DNA of 64,000 bases, from positions 32,699,001 through 32,763,000 of the forward strand of contig NC_068560.1 in assembly GCF_022201045.2 (NCBI RefSeq), in the 5' to 3' direction. Position numbers and translations under genes: made by a program. Of the stretch, positions 23,120 through 36,744 are shown one piece after another. The stretch's first letter is position 1. The number at the start of each line of letters is the position of its first letter. Source of the DNA: Citrus sinensis. Lineage: Eukaryota > Streptophyta > Magnoliopsida > Sapindales > Rutaceae. The notes beneath the pieces were generated by a model, which saw only the letters and a program-made list of their open reading frames with translations, searched no databases and had not been told where the DNA came from.

Positions 23120-26100
23120 TCTCTTTGTTGCATATGCTTTATGCGCGAAGGCTTAAAAAAGTGACCTGTTTGTTCTGATCTCGGGAGATTTTTTAACGGG
23201 CAACAGTGAAGAAAGAGAGAGAGGGACACAGAGCGTGGTGGCTTGGCTTGTAGCTATGAAGATGGCGTACGTTCCTTGTTCGTGCTGCCAGTGATATTTT
23301 ATCATCCATAAATTTTATTTGGAGTCATAATATAGAGGTCCCTAACGTTTTGCTAAATTACTTATTAAAACAAAGTTTGCATCCTCTTATACAAACCTTT
23401 GCTTTTAAATTCTAGGGTTGATCAAGTGAGTGACAACACTTATTAGATCACTTATCTTAAATTTTATTTAAAAATAATTAATTAAATATTTAATTTAATG
23501 AGAATTCTATTGAAAATCTAAACTCAAAATTGACATGGACAAAAAGGTTGAATATAGTTTAATAACCTTTAAATTAATTCACATTAAATTTTTGTTCGTG
23601 ATTAATTCAATATAATTCTCATTTTTTTGGTTAAATTTTATCTAAGTCATGCCTTAATTTCTCTATGATTTGTCAGTGAAAATAAAACCAATATTTTAAA
23701 AAATATATACATACATACATACATACATATAACAAACCGATTAATTTAACTCAATTTAGTTAATTATTAATCTCAATATATAACTATTAAATCATTGATA
23801 GTTAATTTTACTAATTTTTTAATAGAATCTATGCAATTTTTTTAATTTACTTCCATAACCAAATCTTATTTTAAAAGCATCCAAATTAACATCAGTAGAT
23901 GCAAAAGGAGATCATATCCCTACGACCTTTACTATCGTTTTAAACTTCCTTACTTCCTATAAGAAAAGAAATGATGTCTTAAACTTAAAAAGATGTGTAC
24001 TCTTGCTACACCTTTATACTAACTTGAGTTTCTCTTCCTTACCACAATCATATGTCTAATAAAGTAAGACTAACCAGTACTAGCAGAGATTTATTCCTCA
24101 CTTGCTTATACTCATGAGGCCGTGAAGTGTCTTCAGTAGTGGGGAGATTTGAACCATCCACCGTAAACATAAGAAAAAGTATCAAGTATCAACCAATTCA
24201 ATTGATAATATAGACTTGCATGAAAAGAATTATAATTTATACATGTAATTGTAATTTTTAAAAAATCAGGGCCTGAATGGCTTACTCCGATATTTTCTTT
24301 CCCGCGCTAAAAGCGTTTAACGTGTCTTAATTCTTATTTAACCACTACTCTGAAAAAGTCCAACAGACCACAAGGGTATCTTTGGTGTTTACAATTACAA
24401 TTTTTTTTTTTTTTAGCTCAACCAATCAGCAACAATTTCTTAGCTGCACCTGTCCCCTACTCAAAAGCGAACGTGCTTCACGGACTAGAGTCTGGAGGGC
24501 AGAGCAAGTCCAATCGGCGCTTGGTCACTTAGCCGAGCTGCGCTGATCGGATCCTAATGATCTTAATCATAATCATGATTCCTTATTCAAAAGCACCAAA
24601 TTGGAAAAGGAAAAGGAACAAAAGAGCACTTAGGAGATACCGTATTAAATTGGGTGCACTGATGACAAATCCTAAATTAAAATCCAAAACGGTGCACTTA
24701 ACGGAGAATGGTTTTGCCAGATAAGCAAAGACGAGACGAGCGGCTACAGCCGGTCAGTGTCAGCAAAGTGCGTCGCCTCGGGCACTGCTGCGTGACCCCA
24801 CTTCGAAATCACTAACGGACAATTTTATTGTAAAGATTAGACAATTTTACCCCCCCACGCATCTGACAATAACTTTTTCTGTGACCCGTTTTGGCACCAT
24901 CCAATTTAATACACTTTGGAGTTTGCTAGCATGGATCCTTCTCATTTTTTATTTTTTTTTCATCTATTTGCTCACAACCAGGTCCACCACACTATTTTTA
25001 TTTATTTATTGTATTTTATCTTAATTTTAACTTCATCTCATAATGGGTCCCTATGTTTTCATCAAGATAATAATTTATAACAATGTTGAGTAAATGTGGT
25101 TAGTTGAGGAAGAGCAACACCATAAAGACTAAAGTATAAAAATGTTGAAAGTTATGGAGCTAATGTACCTGAAGTGAATTTAAAGGCTTTAAGCCTTTTC
25201 AACGTTTTTTAATGCTCGAATAGAATTAATTCAACACCAAACGTAGATGATCCATTACTTCAAAAGACTTCTAAGTTTCTTTCATGGCAAAAGTCATGTG
25301 AATTTCCAATTATCAATTCGCATTCTTATACGTATGGGACTCTGCTAGTGGATAATTTATATTAAATAATGATTTCAAAATAATATATCATGATAATACA
25401 TGTATAGCACACAAAAAGCTAAGCTCAAATCCTAAAACATTTTTATATAAGATTTGATGTAAACTAGTTTCAGTAATTATGTGATTGTAAATACCACTTA
25501 TAGTATCTTGAGCAATAGCCTCACGTAATAAAAAAAATCGTAAAACATTTCATAATGACAACTAATTTTATTGAATTTCAATTTTGATAAAATAATAATA
25601 TTAATAGAGATTTATTTTTTCTTTAATTTATTAATTATTAAGGTAACGATAGAATAAAATATTATGAGTGCAAATTGTAGAGTGAGAGGCTCTAACACAA
25701 TTAGGTTGTGAAGAAATTAAAAATAAGATCTGTATAAGATTAAAAAAAAAAAAGAGTTGAAAGAGTTCATACCTTTATTTTTTCATCCAATAGAATTTTA
25801 TTTCATTTACATATATATTTTTCTTAAAAAAATTGTGCTTGCATATATTAGAAAAAGGGATGAAAATGTGACAATGATTTTAATTGACAGTTAATAACCT
25901 ACATGGTATGTTCCTCTAAATAACAAGAAATTGGAGGTCCAGTGGCAGTGAGCGACGCGAGAAAAGAGGAGGAGAGAGAGAAAACAAGCGCTGAAATCAC
26001 ATGGTGGGGACTGGGGACACAAGGATCTTTTGGTGTGGGTATGATGCCGAAAAATGACATAAAAAGGAGGGTCCCGAAATCTCCTCCGAGACACACGCTC

Positions 26101-27777
26101 CTTCCTCCCTTTCGGGTCGCATGTTCACTTGTTGTGGGTTGTGCTTTACAAGCTGAATTTCATAGTTTAGTCCCTTGCCAAAGAATGTTTGCTCTATTGT
26201 TATTGACTCACAGAGGGCATTTCTGACAAATAGACCCAACAATCTTCGTTATTATTTCATCCTAATCTCATTTCTACAACCAAATTCAAGGGATAAGCCT
26301 AGTTGTAATAACGTGCAAACTACCCAGATAAATTAAGCTAAGCCGTAATGTATGATTAAAAAATTACAGTTTTTTTTTTCAATTATTTTCTTTTCGTTTT
26401 GTGGGCAGTGGGCGCAAATGAAAAAAAAGAAAAAATGGTTTCTATATTAAGTTGAAGGTGTTCTTACGTCTCCAAGATTCTTCCATATAATGGGAGACTT
26501 GGGCACGTGCTATTTTCATATATTAAACGAAAACACTGAATTTGCAAATACCCACTTGGACAAGAGCACGACCTTTTTATCTTTCAACGTCTCACTCTAT
26601 TATTATTATTATTATTTTTCTTTTCCCGAATTCCTCAAGTATCGAAGACCCAGAAGCAATACCCAAATCTTTCAAAGTGGCATTATTGGTGCAAACCCCA
26701 TTAATAACACTAAAAATGTTGTGAAATAAAAGTTTTCCTCTAAATACGTAGAAGTCCTATTGATTTCCATTGAGAGTTGAGACGTGGCACTGTTTTCAGA
26801 AAACTAAGATCGAAGCATATGCTGCTTTTCTGGAAGTCGTTGTTACTTGCAGCTGGAAAACGAATAAGTTGTCTTTTTGTTTCTTCCACAAACTTTAGTA
26901 GGAGACGCATTAAGTAATGTGCCAATTTTGGATCAGAGAGATTCAAAGCTACTTTTGGTAGATGAAGTGCTAAATGAACTTGTCCCCACTAGATGAGAGG
27001 TTTGGCTACGTTATTGTTGGGCGGCGCATTACAGTTTCAAACTAGTGTGGGTTGCCTAAAAGACTCAGGTTAGGTCGGCAGTACAATAGTAATACAGCGG
27101 TGCAGATGGTTGGTAGATTTTTGGAGTCTTGAAAACGAGATTCTCAACCACAACCAGAATAATTGGCGAATCCCTTACCATTTATAGTTCGTATCATATA
27201 ACAGAAGGATCAACGCATACATACAAATAAGTAAGAGATATCTGGGAGGAATATGACGGATGGTTCAGCAAAGCAAGTTAGTTACTGTAATGAGCTAAAA
27301 AAGCATGCAAAAGGTACCACTTTCCCTTTGCATTTCAAGATTGAAAGCAACTGCATTAAACTATCACGATGACCAACTGTTACGCTTAAGGCTTGCATCA
27401 TGAAACTCCAGATTCAGTTAGTTCTGGTATTTGGTACTTAAACCAGGCAAACGTACTGCAATCAAAAGTCTCTGCCTGCTCAAAGCTTATTGACTGTGTC
27501 TTCAACCCATAAATAACATCTAATATGAGGCCCTAAATTGGCATTGTGAGTCATTCTATTATTTATTTATTGAAATGATTACGGTGGTCATTACAGAAAT
27601 ATTCATGCCTCATAGTTTCTTCCATTCTTTCAAAACTACAAATACTTTGCCTTTCACAACACAAGGATAATCTTTACCCAAGAAGTATGATGCATAAGAT
27701 ATAACTAATTAACTATGCCCCCAACATGATGAAAACTAAAGCAATGGATTCAAATTAATCCAGGTGAACCGGTCGCT
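23120..27777. other. Large intergenic spacer between the O-fucosyltransferase and UFM1 genes
   Basis: About 4.6 kb without a supported gene. The left 150 bp is the promoter and leader of the O-fucosyltransferase gene, with a GAGA-rich tract near 23210-23225. An ATAC microsatellite lies at 23704-23730. A relatively GC-rich patch (25940-26130) has overlapping open frames on both strands but no protein signature. The UFM1 3' UTR probably occupies part of 27300-27777. Confidence 0.5.
23704..23730. repeat. (ATAC)n microsatellite
   Basis: About six ATAC/CATA tetranucleotide units in the AT-rich spacer. Confidence 0.85.
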
Positions 27778-29657
<1,880 letters not shown>

Positions 29658-29751
29658 TTTTTTTAAATTAGTATTTTTCTTTTTCAGATATTAATCAAGG
29701 GTTTTTTTGGCTTTCTATGGAGGAAGAAATAATTTAAATTTCTGAATTGCG

Positions 29752-29790
29752 TATTTATAGCGAACGAAAACGCAAAAACAGAAAATGCAT
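29752..29790 (-). promoter_or_regulatory. UFM1 core promoter: TATA box and site II-like element
   Basis: Read on the minus strand, CTATAAATAC (29751-29760) lies about 95 bp upstream of the UFM1 start codon. On the plus strand a TGGGCC box sits just beyond it at about 29790. Both are common in promoters of constitutively expressed plant genes. The call is by sequence and position only. Confidence 0.5.
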
Positions 29791-29799
29791 TGGGCCTGC

Positions 29800-32340
29800 C
29801 TCTGCTCATCTTCGATTTTGGTCCAGCTCGGTCCATTAAGGATTAATAAAATTATGGACGAGTTCAACTATTAGCATCCCTTTAAATAACTTTTAAAACC
29901 CTTCAGGTATTTAAGAATATAACCAATATTCAAACTAGGGCAGAGCTATTGGCAACCCCCATAGCTTCCTTTAGAAACCCCGTTTCTGAGCACACACCTA
30001 TGAAGCATGAACCACTTTCCAAAAACCCCTCTTTTTTTTTTTTGAGACGACCAAAACCCCTCATTAATTTCAAAATTGCTCTTATCTCTTTATTTTTTAT
30101 TTCAATTACTGATTTTCACTTTTCATCTTTCCTTTTCCATTCTAAAGAAAAGGATCACAATTGCAATCGTTGTGCTCCTGACAGTGCTCCCACTCAAAAG
30201 TCATTGGCATAGATCCTAATTGAAATGATTGTACATTGAGAAATTCTTATTATTTAACTTGTCCAATCCCTTTTGATATCATATCATTCTATCAATGATT
30301 TGCTCAACCTTGACTTAAATATAGTTGATTCGTTACCACACAACTAGACTTATATGCTATCTTTTTTAATATAAAGAATAAAGAAAGATTAGTCAATAAA
30401 TAAGATAGATAAAAGATTATTATATATAAAAAATAAATAAAATCAAGGCCAGAGAGAGAGAGAGAGAGAGCTATTTGGAAAAGAAGTAGAATGAGATTAG
30501 TTTTTGAATAAAAAAGGGTTCAAAACTATTTTGAAATTGCAATTTATTTTGGGTTGTGGGAAAAAAAAAACAGGTTATTTTAGGAAGTAAGAGGTGTGAC
30601 AATAGTACCACTCTAAAATTTTATGCAAAAAAATAAAAATGAATTCTAATTAAACCCACACTTGAAACACAAACAATTACTATGCTTAAAACTCTAAACG
30701 CCCACAAACATGCAGATTTTTTTTTAATTTTATTTTCTTGTTCTTGACAACCTTTGACACCCATGTATCATCATCAACATTCTTTTCTTTCTTAAACCAT
30801 AACTTAACTACATTTATTTTTTAAAAAAAATTAGACTGAGACGCAGTAATCATGCAAGGGAGGAAGTTGATCATAAAAAAGCTAAGATTTTTTTTTTCCC
30901 TGAATGGTAACTTCATTGAGAGCAAAAGAAAATTAACAAGTAAATGCTGAGGAAAAGTCCTTAAGTCAAAACGCATGCTGTTGCTAAGGAAAAAAAAAAA
31001 AACATGTTGAAGATTTTTTCATCTGGTTGCTTTCCACTTATGATGAGGGTTTTATTCGCAATTTCCAACTATACTAACAGAAAAAAATAAAATAAATCTA
31101 AATACTAAACAGTTCCCACCATTCTCATCACTCATTAAGTTTTTTCAAAATTAAGTTTTTTTTTTTTTTAGTTACATGCAAATCTAAAACACCAATCTAG
31201 ACATTGATCGACATGGTTTAGTTTGTTAATTATATGATCATAAAGTAGTGGCTAATAGAGCGAAAAGAGAATAAGGTGAAAGGAAATCTAAAGAGGTATA
31301 ATAAAGTAATAAGGAGAAAGAAAGAAAAATGTTGAAGGGGTTATTCAAGAATAAATCAGGGTTATTTTTTGAATTAAAGGGATTTCATGAGAAACTTTGT
31401 AATCTCTATACAATTTTAATAAGGTAAATAAAAAAATTAAAGGTATTTAAAGGAGTGACAATAGTCAAACTCATTATGAACGCAAAAAAAAAAAAAAAAA
31501 GTGTGTCAGAACACTTAAAGCCGTTATATTGAGATCCATTTATAAATTAAAAAAAAATCGTATATTTACTGTATAGGTATCCATCATTAATACAACGAGG
31601 TGCATAGGTGATAATCACTAAACTAAGAGTTATCTGCCTCATAATTAAAATATAGTTAAACCTCCAACATACAACAACTCAGCAGGTAATGTGGAGAATT
31701 GACAACCACCAAACTGAACAATATAGTTAGAAGTTGAAATAGAATTTAAATTTGGCTCTACTTAAAAACAGTTTTTACTTCTAGTCAAACTATAATAAGA
31801 ATTCTACACTTAAAAAAAATTGGGAAATTTATTTGTTTTCTCCAATTGATTTGATAAATAGACAAGTAGCAATCAAATGACAATATAAACGACCATTTGA
31901 CACTCGACAATTTATGACACAAATCCATGTTACGTACCACAAATTATTTGTATATTTAATACTACCGTCCGTGAGTTTATTAGTTTTAGTTAAAGTCCAT
32001 CTGGGAGTGCCATGCTGTGGCAGCCGAGCAACAAACTTTGAATTTGGTTAGTATTTTTAAGTTATAATTTCTTTTTTTTTTATAATATAAACTCATGTAT
32101 CCTCTTCGGCAGAAATCATAATCTTGAATTGCCTTCCCTCCTCTCTTATCAAGGTTTAAACCCAGTAATAAATGATTGCAATTGACATAATATGATTATA
32201 TGGTTTTCATTGAGCGCCGAATCAATGCAAAGTTATATAGTTAACAAATTCATATTTACAACCACTTCGAACACGTATCTTGTGAAGAAACGGATACATT
32301 CTTCCCCAAGTTAAGAATTAAAAAAATTTCTTCGAACGTC
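29800..32340. other. Intergenic spacer between UFM1 and the thaumatin-like gene
   Basis: AT-rich and without a supported gene. It includes long A or T runs, a GA microsatellite (30450-30470) and the probable 3' UTR of the thaumatin-like gene at the right edge. The 87-codon frame at 29949 has no recognisable family feature. Confidence 0.55.
30450..30470. repeat. (AG)n microsatellite
   Basis: Ten AG dinucleotides in a row within the spacer. Confidence 0.9.
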
Positions 32341-32358
32341 AAAAACAAATTAAGATTT

Positions 32359-33424
32359 TCAAGAAACGATCCACAAGGCAACCATTATCATTATTCCAAG
32401 CATCGCCCGCCAAAGCACACCAGTCAACCCTTTCACGCCGTTCGATTTCGATCCGCTGCATACCAACTTGTTGTTGTGATACGTGCACACCGGCTGCTTC
32501 CTGTTATCAAAGAAACAAGCAAAGATCGTTCCATTAGCTAACACACTTCATATTCTAAGTTTTGAGCGTAAATTTAAAATGTCGATGGAGATAATTAATT
32601 GTTGCTCACTAACCTGGGGGAGCAAAAGGTGATTACATAATCAGTTCCCGCGCACGTAAAAATGCTAGTGGGATCATCATATGCATAGCTATAAGCCGTG
32701 GGGCAAGCGTCCTTGAACTTCTTGGAATAATATGTTGGTTGACATACTACGGGGTTGCCATAGACACCCCGGCAACAGTACTCATCGGTGTTGAACACGT
32801 CACACGCGCTCCGGCAGGCAACAGTCTTGCCTTTTGATTTTACGGAGAGCTCCGAGGGGCAGGTAAGCCTCAGGTCGCCGTCACAACCAGCAACGCTGCA
32901 GTTTCCCTTGCCATTTATAGGTTTAACGGACATTGGTAGGTTAAACCCATCAACAAGGCTAACATCGTAAAAATCAAGAGCGGAAAGGGTAAATTCGGCA
33001 AGTGTGGCCGGGGGTGCACCCGAGGCTGAGCATTTGAGGGACGTCCCACAGGCCCCGGTCAGGCATGAACCGTTACCGTTTTTATCAAACTTGCAGCCGC
33101 TTCGACCCCAAATCCGGCCGCTCCACCCGACCGGGGCGTTGAATACAATAGATTGGCCTGATTTTAGTGGAAAACCCCCGTTATTGAAGTTCTCACCTGG
33201 GGTAATCGCGGGCCAAATTGTTTCTTTGCAATCATTAACAATAGTGAAAACTCTTGCACTCTCGCCCATTCTTGCCCCTGCCAGTTCATCAAAATTACAA
33301 TATTAGAGATTTCTCTCCATGTGGCAATAAGATAATTGCAGTACATTATGCAAAAAATAGTACCTGATGAGATTATGACTGAAATCATTACAAATGGCAA
33401 AAGGAAACTGAAACGTGAGGCCAT
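32359..33424 (-). CDS. Thaumatin-like protein (PR-5 family) with C-terminal hydrophobic tail
   Basis: This is a secreted, disulphide-rich protein of the PR-5/thaumatin family; members act in defence or at the cell wall, some binding or cutting beta-glucans. Exons: 33424-33364, 33277-32614 and 32500-32359, giving 288 residues. Residues 1-21 form a signal peptide (SFLLPFVMISVIISSG). The mature domain begins near ARVFTIVNDC. It shows the family signature around GRIWGRSGCKFDKNGNGSC and the acidic-cleft residues (Arg in GRIWGR, Glu in LAEFTL, Asp residues in DFYDVSLVDGFN and CDGDL). About 16 Cys are present, as in full-length members. After the domain the tail ends in hydrophobic GVLWRAMLGIMIMVALWIVS preceded by small polar residues. 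This suggests GPI anchoring or a membrane anchor. The exon 3 split, just after ITFCSPR, leaves a short Cys-containing segment before the tail. Confidence 0.94.
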
Positions 33425-35837
33425 ATCTTTGTGTGAATCTTTCTTGCTGGGAGTTTGTGGGGTAGATAGAAACTGAAAGCAATGTATGCATATAAAGGGA
33501 AAAGAGGTTAAAGGAGAATACGTGTAGCCGGGGGAGATAGTAAAAAAATGAAAGCAGCATTGGAGACATTTCTTGGAGGGCTTTTTTGAGTTAGTGTGAT
33601 TCTTTTCCTAATCCTTTCCAGTAAGTTTGTTCAGGTTCTATAAACTTTTTGTGCATCCGGCTTATTTACTTTCTTCCTTCAGTTGACACACTAGACCGAC
33701 CGAATCTGCCTACTGACTCGAGGCTTGCTTTCTTCTCTTTTTTATTTTTATTTTTTTCTTCCAAGGAAAAGTTATTAAAACACAAGTTGGGCTCAGATAG
33801 CACAGTTCAAATTGTTAGAAAAAGCCCAAGCTTGGATCTAAAATTGCTTCAGCTTAAGTCCCAAAATTTTAGACAGGCTAAAGGAAATAGGCCTAAATTT
33901 TACGTTGTCATGGTGCTGTCTGGGGTCTTAGAAGTTCATGAATGGAAATGATCACGTGGGCCGCTTTCTAATCTTTTATTTGAGGGAGATTTGGATGTTG
34001 CTCATGAAAGACGTATTTATATAATTATATGATATCATTCACGAGCATGGCATGGCACCATCAGAATTCAGTTTTAATTTTTGCACGGCTGTTTTGGTTG
34101 AAAGCCATCTCGGATGACCCCATCCCTTATCATGGACACATAATTTTCTCAGCGTCCAAACAAGCTAAAGAATCCTCTCACGATCACATTGGAACTTGAT
34201 AAAAATTGCTGTCTCTATAAAACCTAAACCAATTGGTCAAACTGTTGATCTCATTACCACTTGTGATCTTTAGGTGGCTCTTTGGTCCCCATTTTTTTTT
34301 TCCTTTTTAGACTTTTTTTTCTCGCAAAGAAAATAATGGTCTGTTATTCTCATAGTTGCACATGAAAGGTTAGGCCTATGAACTTTCGGACCTACCCACA
34401 TGGACAAGTACCAATCACCTTATCAATTATTAGCTACTTCCCTAATTTCCATAAGGGCCACTGATGAAATGATTATAACCATCCGATTGACTTATGATCA
34501 TTTCTAATTTTGTGATCGAACATGCTCATTATTGTATTAATTATAGGGGGATTCTCAATTTTCCTCTTGCTAAAATGAATATGATCACTCATCCTTTTTA
34601 TTATTTTTCTAATTATTAATAATTTCATGACAACATAATTTTATGGTATTACTCTTATTTTCAAATACACTTTTATTTATATTTATTATAAATTAAACAA
34701 ATCAATAAATAAAAAATTAAACACTAAAAATAAGAAATATATTGTCAATGTGAATAAAAAATTAATAATAAGATATTTTCTTGTATTTTTTTTGTTATTC
34801 TTTAACTTTTTTCTTATAATATATATATATATAATTTTTTATTCCCAAATAGATGATCAAACAAATGAGCTATTTACTCCGTTTTTCCTTTAAAGATTTG
34901 ATGCTAGAAGGATTTTTGGATATTATAAAAATAATAGGGGGAGATATCAATCCGCCTTCAACGTATTGTATCATTCTGGAGCTCGAGTTTAAATTACCAC
35001 GATAAACAGGTTATTTGCAAAATGAAGACATGATTCATGTTGCGTGATCGAAAGAATACATGTTTGGTTGAAAGCAATCAACATTTAAGCAGTGTATTAT
35101 CATTAGCAAGCTGGCTTATTATTTGTTGTCTCACTCAGTTTCTGGTGCAAAAGCATATTATAAAGATAAAGTGGTGTTGAAACATAAATATTTACAGATG
35201 TAAAAGAAGAAGTGTTGTCTCTCTATATGGCTTATGGACTACAAAATTTAAAACAAATTTGTGCGAAGTTAAATTCATTATGGCTTACTAATGGACTTTT
35301 GGGCCAATGGGAAAAGTCTTGCACTTATAATGTTGAGTGCAAGAGTTTAAACTTCCATAAAAGTATTATGGAGATTAGTTTCAATTCTTCCTCAATTATC
35401 AACTAATTGAGTGGAGACATTCTTTCCCTTACGAAATGTGAGTGGAGTAGACATCCCTCGAATATTAGAGAGGACTTAGAGTATTTGAGATTTTGAGCAA
35501 GTGTTTCAGTGGGTTAATGTATGGGCGATGATCACAGTTATTTAATATGACTGTAAAAAAAAATTCATTATAGCTTATTGCATGAATTCGGGCCCCATCT
35601 CACTCAATTCACATATATGAAACTTGTTTGCTTTCGATGCTTTTTTTTAAATATATATATATATATATATATATATGCAAGCATTATTTTCGGATTCGTT
35701 GATCTATTTTACTTTCTGAATTCGGCCACCTAATGGTGACTCCACCATGCATCCCAGGTCATGATTGGTGATACTCTAAGCCAGAAAAGTGTTTTTACAT
35801 AAGAAGAAAAAAAGGGCCTAATCAATTCTATCAACTT

Positions 35838-35868
<31 letters not shown>

Positions 35869-36600
35869 CTTTAATCATTTCTTTGACATTTTAAAGACCA
35901 AACATGTATAGATCTTTTTGTATAAGCCAGTTGGCACACGTGTGGTACTAATCATGTTTAGCACCAAGCCCACTCCTAAGTAATCATTCCCTTCATATCT
36001 AGACTCCCCAAAGACACTAGCACTCACATTCACATAGGCTAAACCTATAATTTTTTTAATTCGTCCTACAGTGTGGAATTAAAAAAAAAATCTTATTTTC
36101 TTACTTTTTTCCCTTTTAATTATAAATTATAAGTGGCTGTCAATTAGATTAGTTGAAAAAATCTCTTAAATAAAAATAAGAGATATAAGGAAATAAAAAA
36201 AATATAAATTATATAAATCTTTGTTTATGATGAATTATACATGCATGGCACATGAGTTCTTTGTTCTTTCAAAGAAATTAAAAAATAAAGTACCTGGTTC
36301 CCTGTTAAAATTAAATAAACAAAGCTGATGGCGGGCCACCCCGCTCGTGCGATCATGAGAACCTGGCCCATTACCCCCTGGCAAGCACACATAACCCAAG
36401 AACAGTGCAATATGAGTTCCACCCGCGGGTGACAGAGATTCATCACTTACCAATGCAAAAGCTACACACAGACCCACAAATAACTTTGAAAAGAGCAAGA
36501 TGGTATGGTAAATGTAATATCTAAATATCTAATGTAACAGGTATGCCATCACATTCCTGAAGGAGACCATAGCTTGGTCCACACAAGGGTGACTCAATTA
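33425..36600. other. Intergenic spacer between the thaumatin-like and LAX genes (divergent promoters)
   Basis: No gene is supported. The left part is the thaumatin-like promoter and the right part the LAX promoter. TA microsatellites lie at about 34818-34833 and 35650-35676. Between 35170 and 35620 the sequence is less AT-rich and contains two diverged copies of a phrase resembling AATTCATTATGGCTTA (about 35273 and 35567). This suggests old repeat material of unknown class. Confidence 0.5.
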
Positions 36601-36611
36601 TTGCTCACAAG

Positions 36612-36621
36612 TTTATAAAAG
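36612..36621 (+). promoter_or_regulatory. Probable TATA box of the LAX gene
   Basis: TTTATAAAAG lies about 125 bp upstream of the LAX start codon at 36745. It is followed by an A-rich, intron-free leader. Spacing and consensus fit a plant TATA box. Confidence 0.55.
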
Positions 36622-36744
36622 CAACATAACAAGCAAAGCGAGAACGTAAAAGAAGCATTTTATTTTATCTATTTATAGATTCTCAAATTGCTTCATTGAT
36701 CCCCCAACTTAATTGATCGGTATATACTTATAAGTGCTATAGCA

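Noticed and set aside
24100-24180. GATTTGAACC phrase resembling a reversed tRNA T-arm
   Set aside because: No acceptor stem, D-arm or anticodon arm could be folded around it.
25891-26242. Overlapping open frames on both strands in a GC-richer patch
   Set aside because: Open frames on both strands at once reflect base composition; no motif, splice structure or family signature was seen.
35170-35620. Stretch beginning TGTTGAAACATAAA, considered as a solo LTR fossil
   Set aside because: No matching end with a target duplication and no primer-binding or polypurine tract could be identified, so the class is not supported.
36225-36498. Minus-strand frames upstream of LAX3
   Set aside because: They overlap the LAX3 promoter, have no family features, and no splice partners were found.
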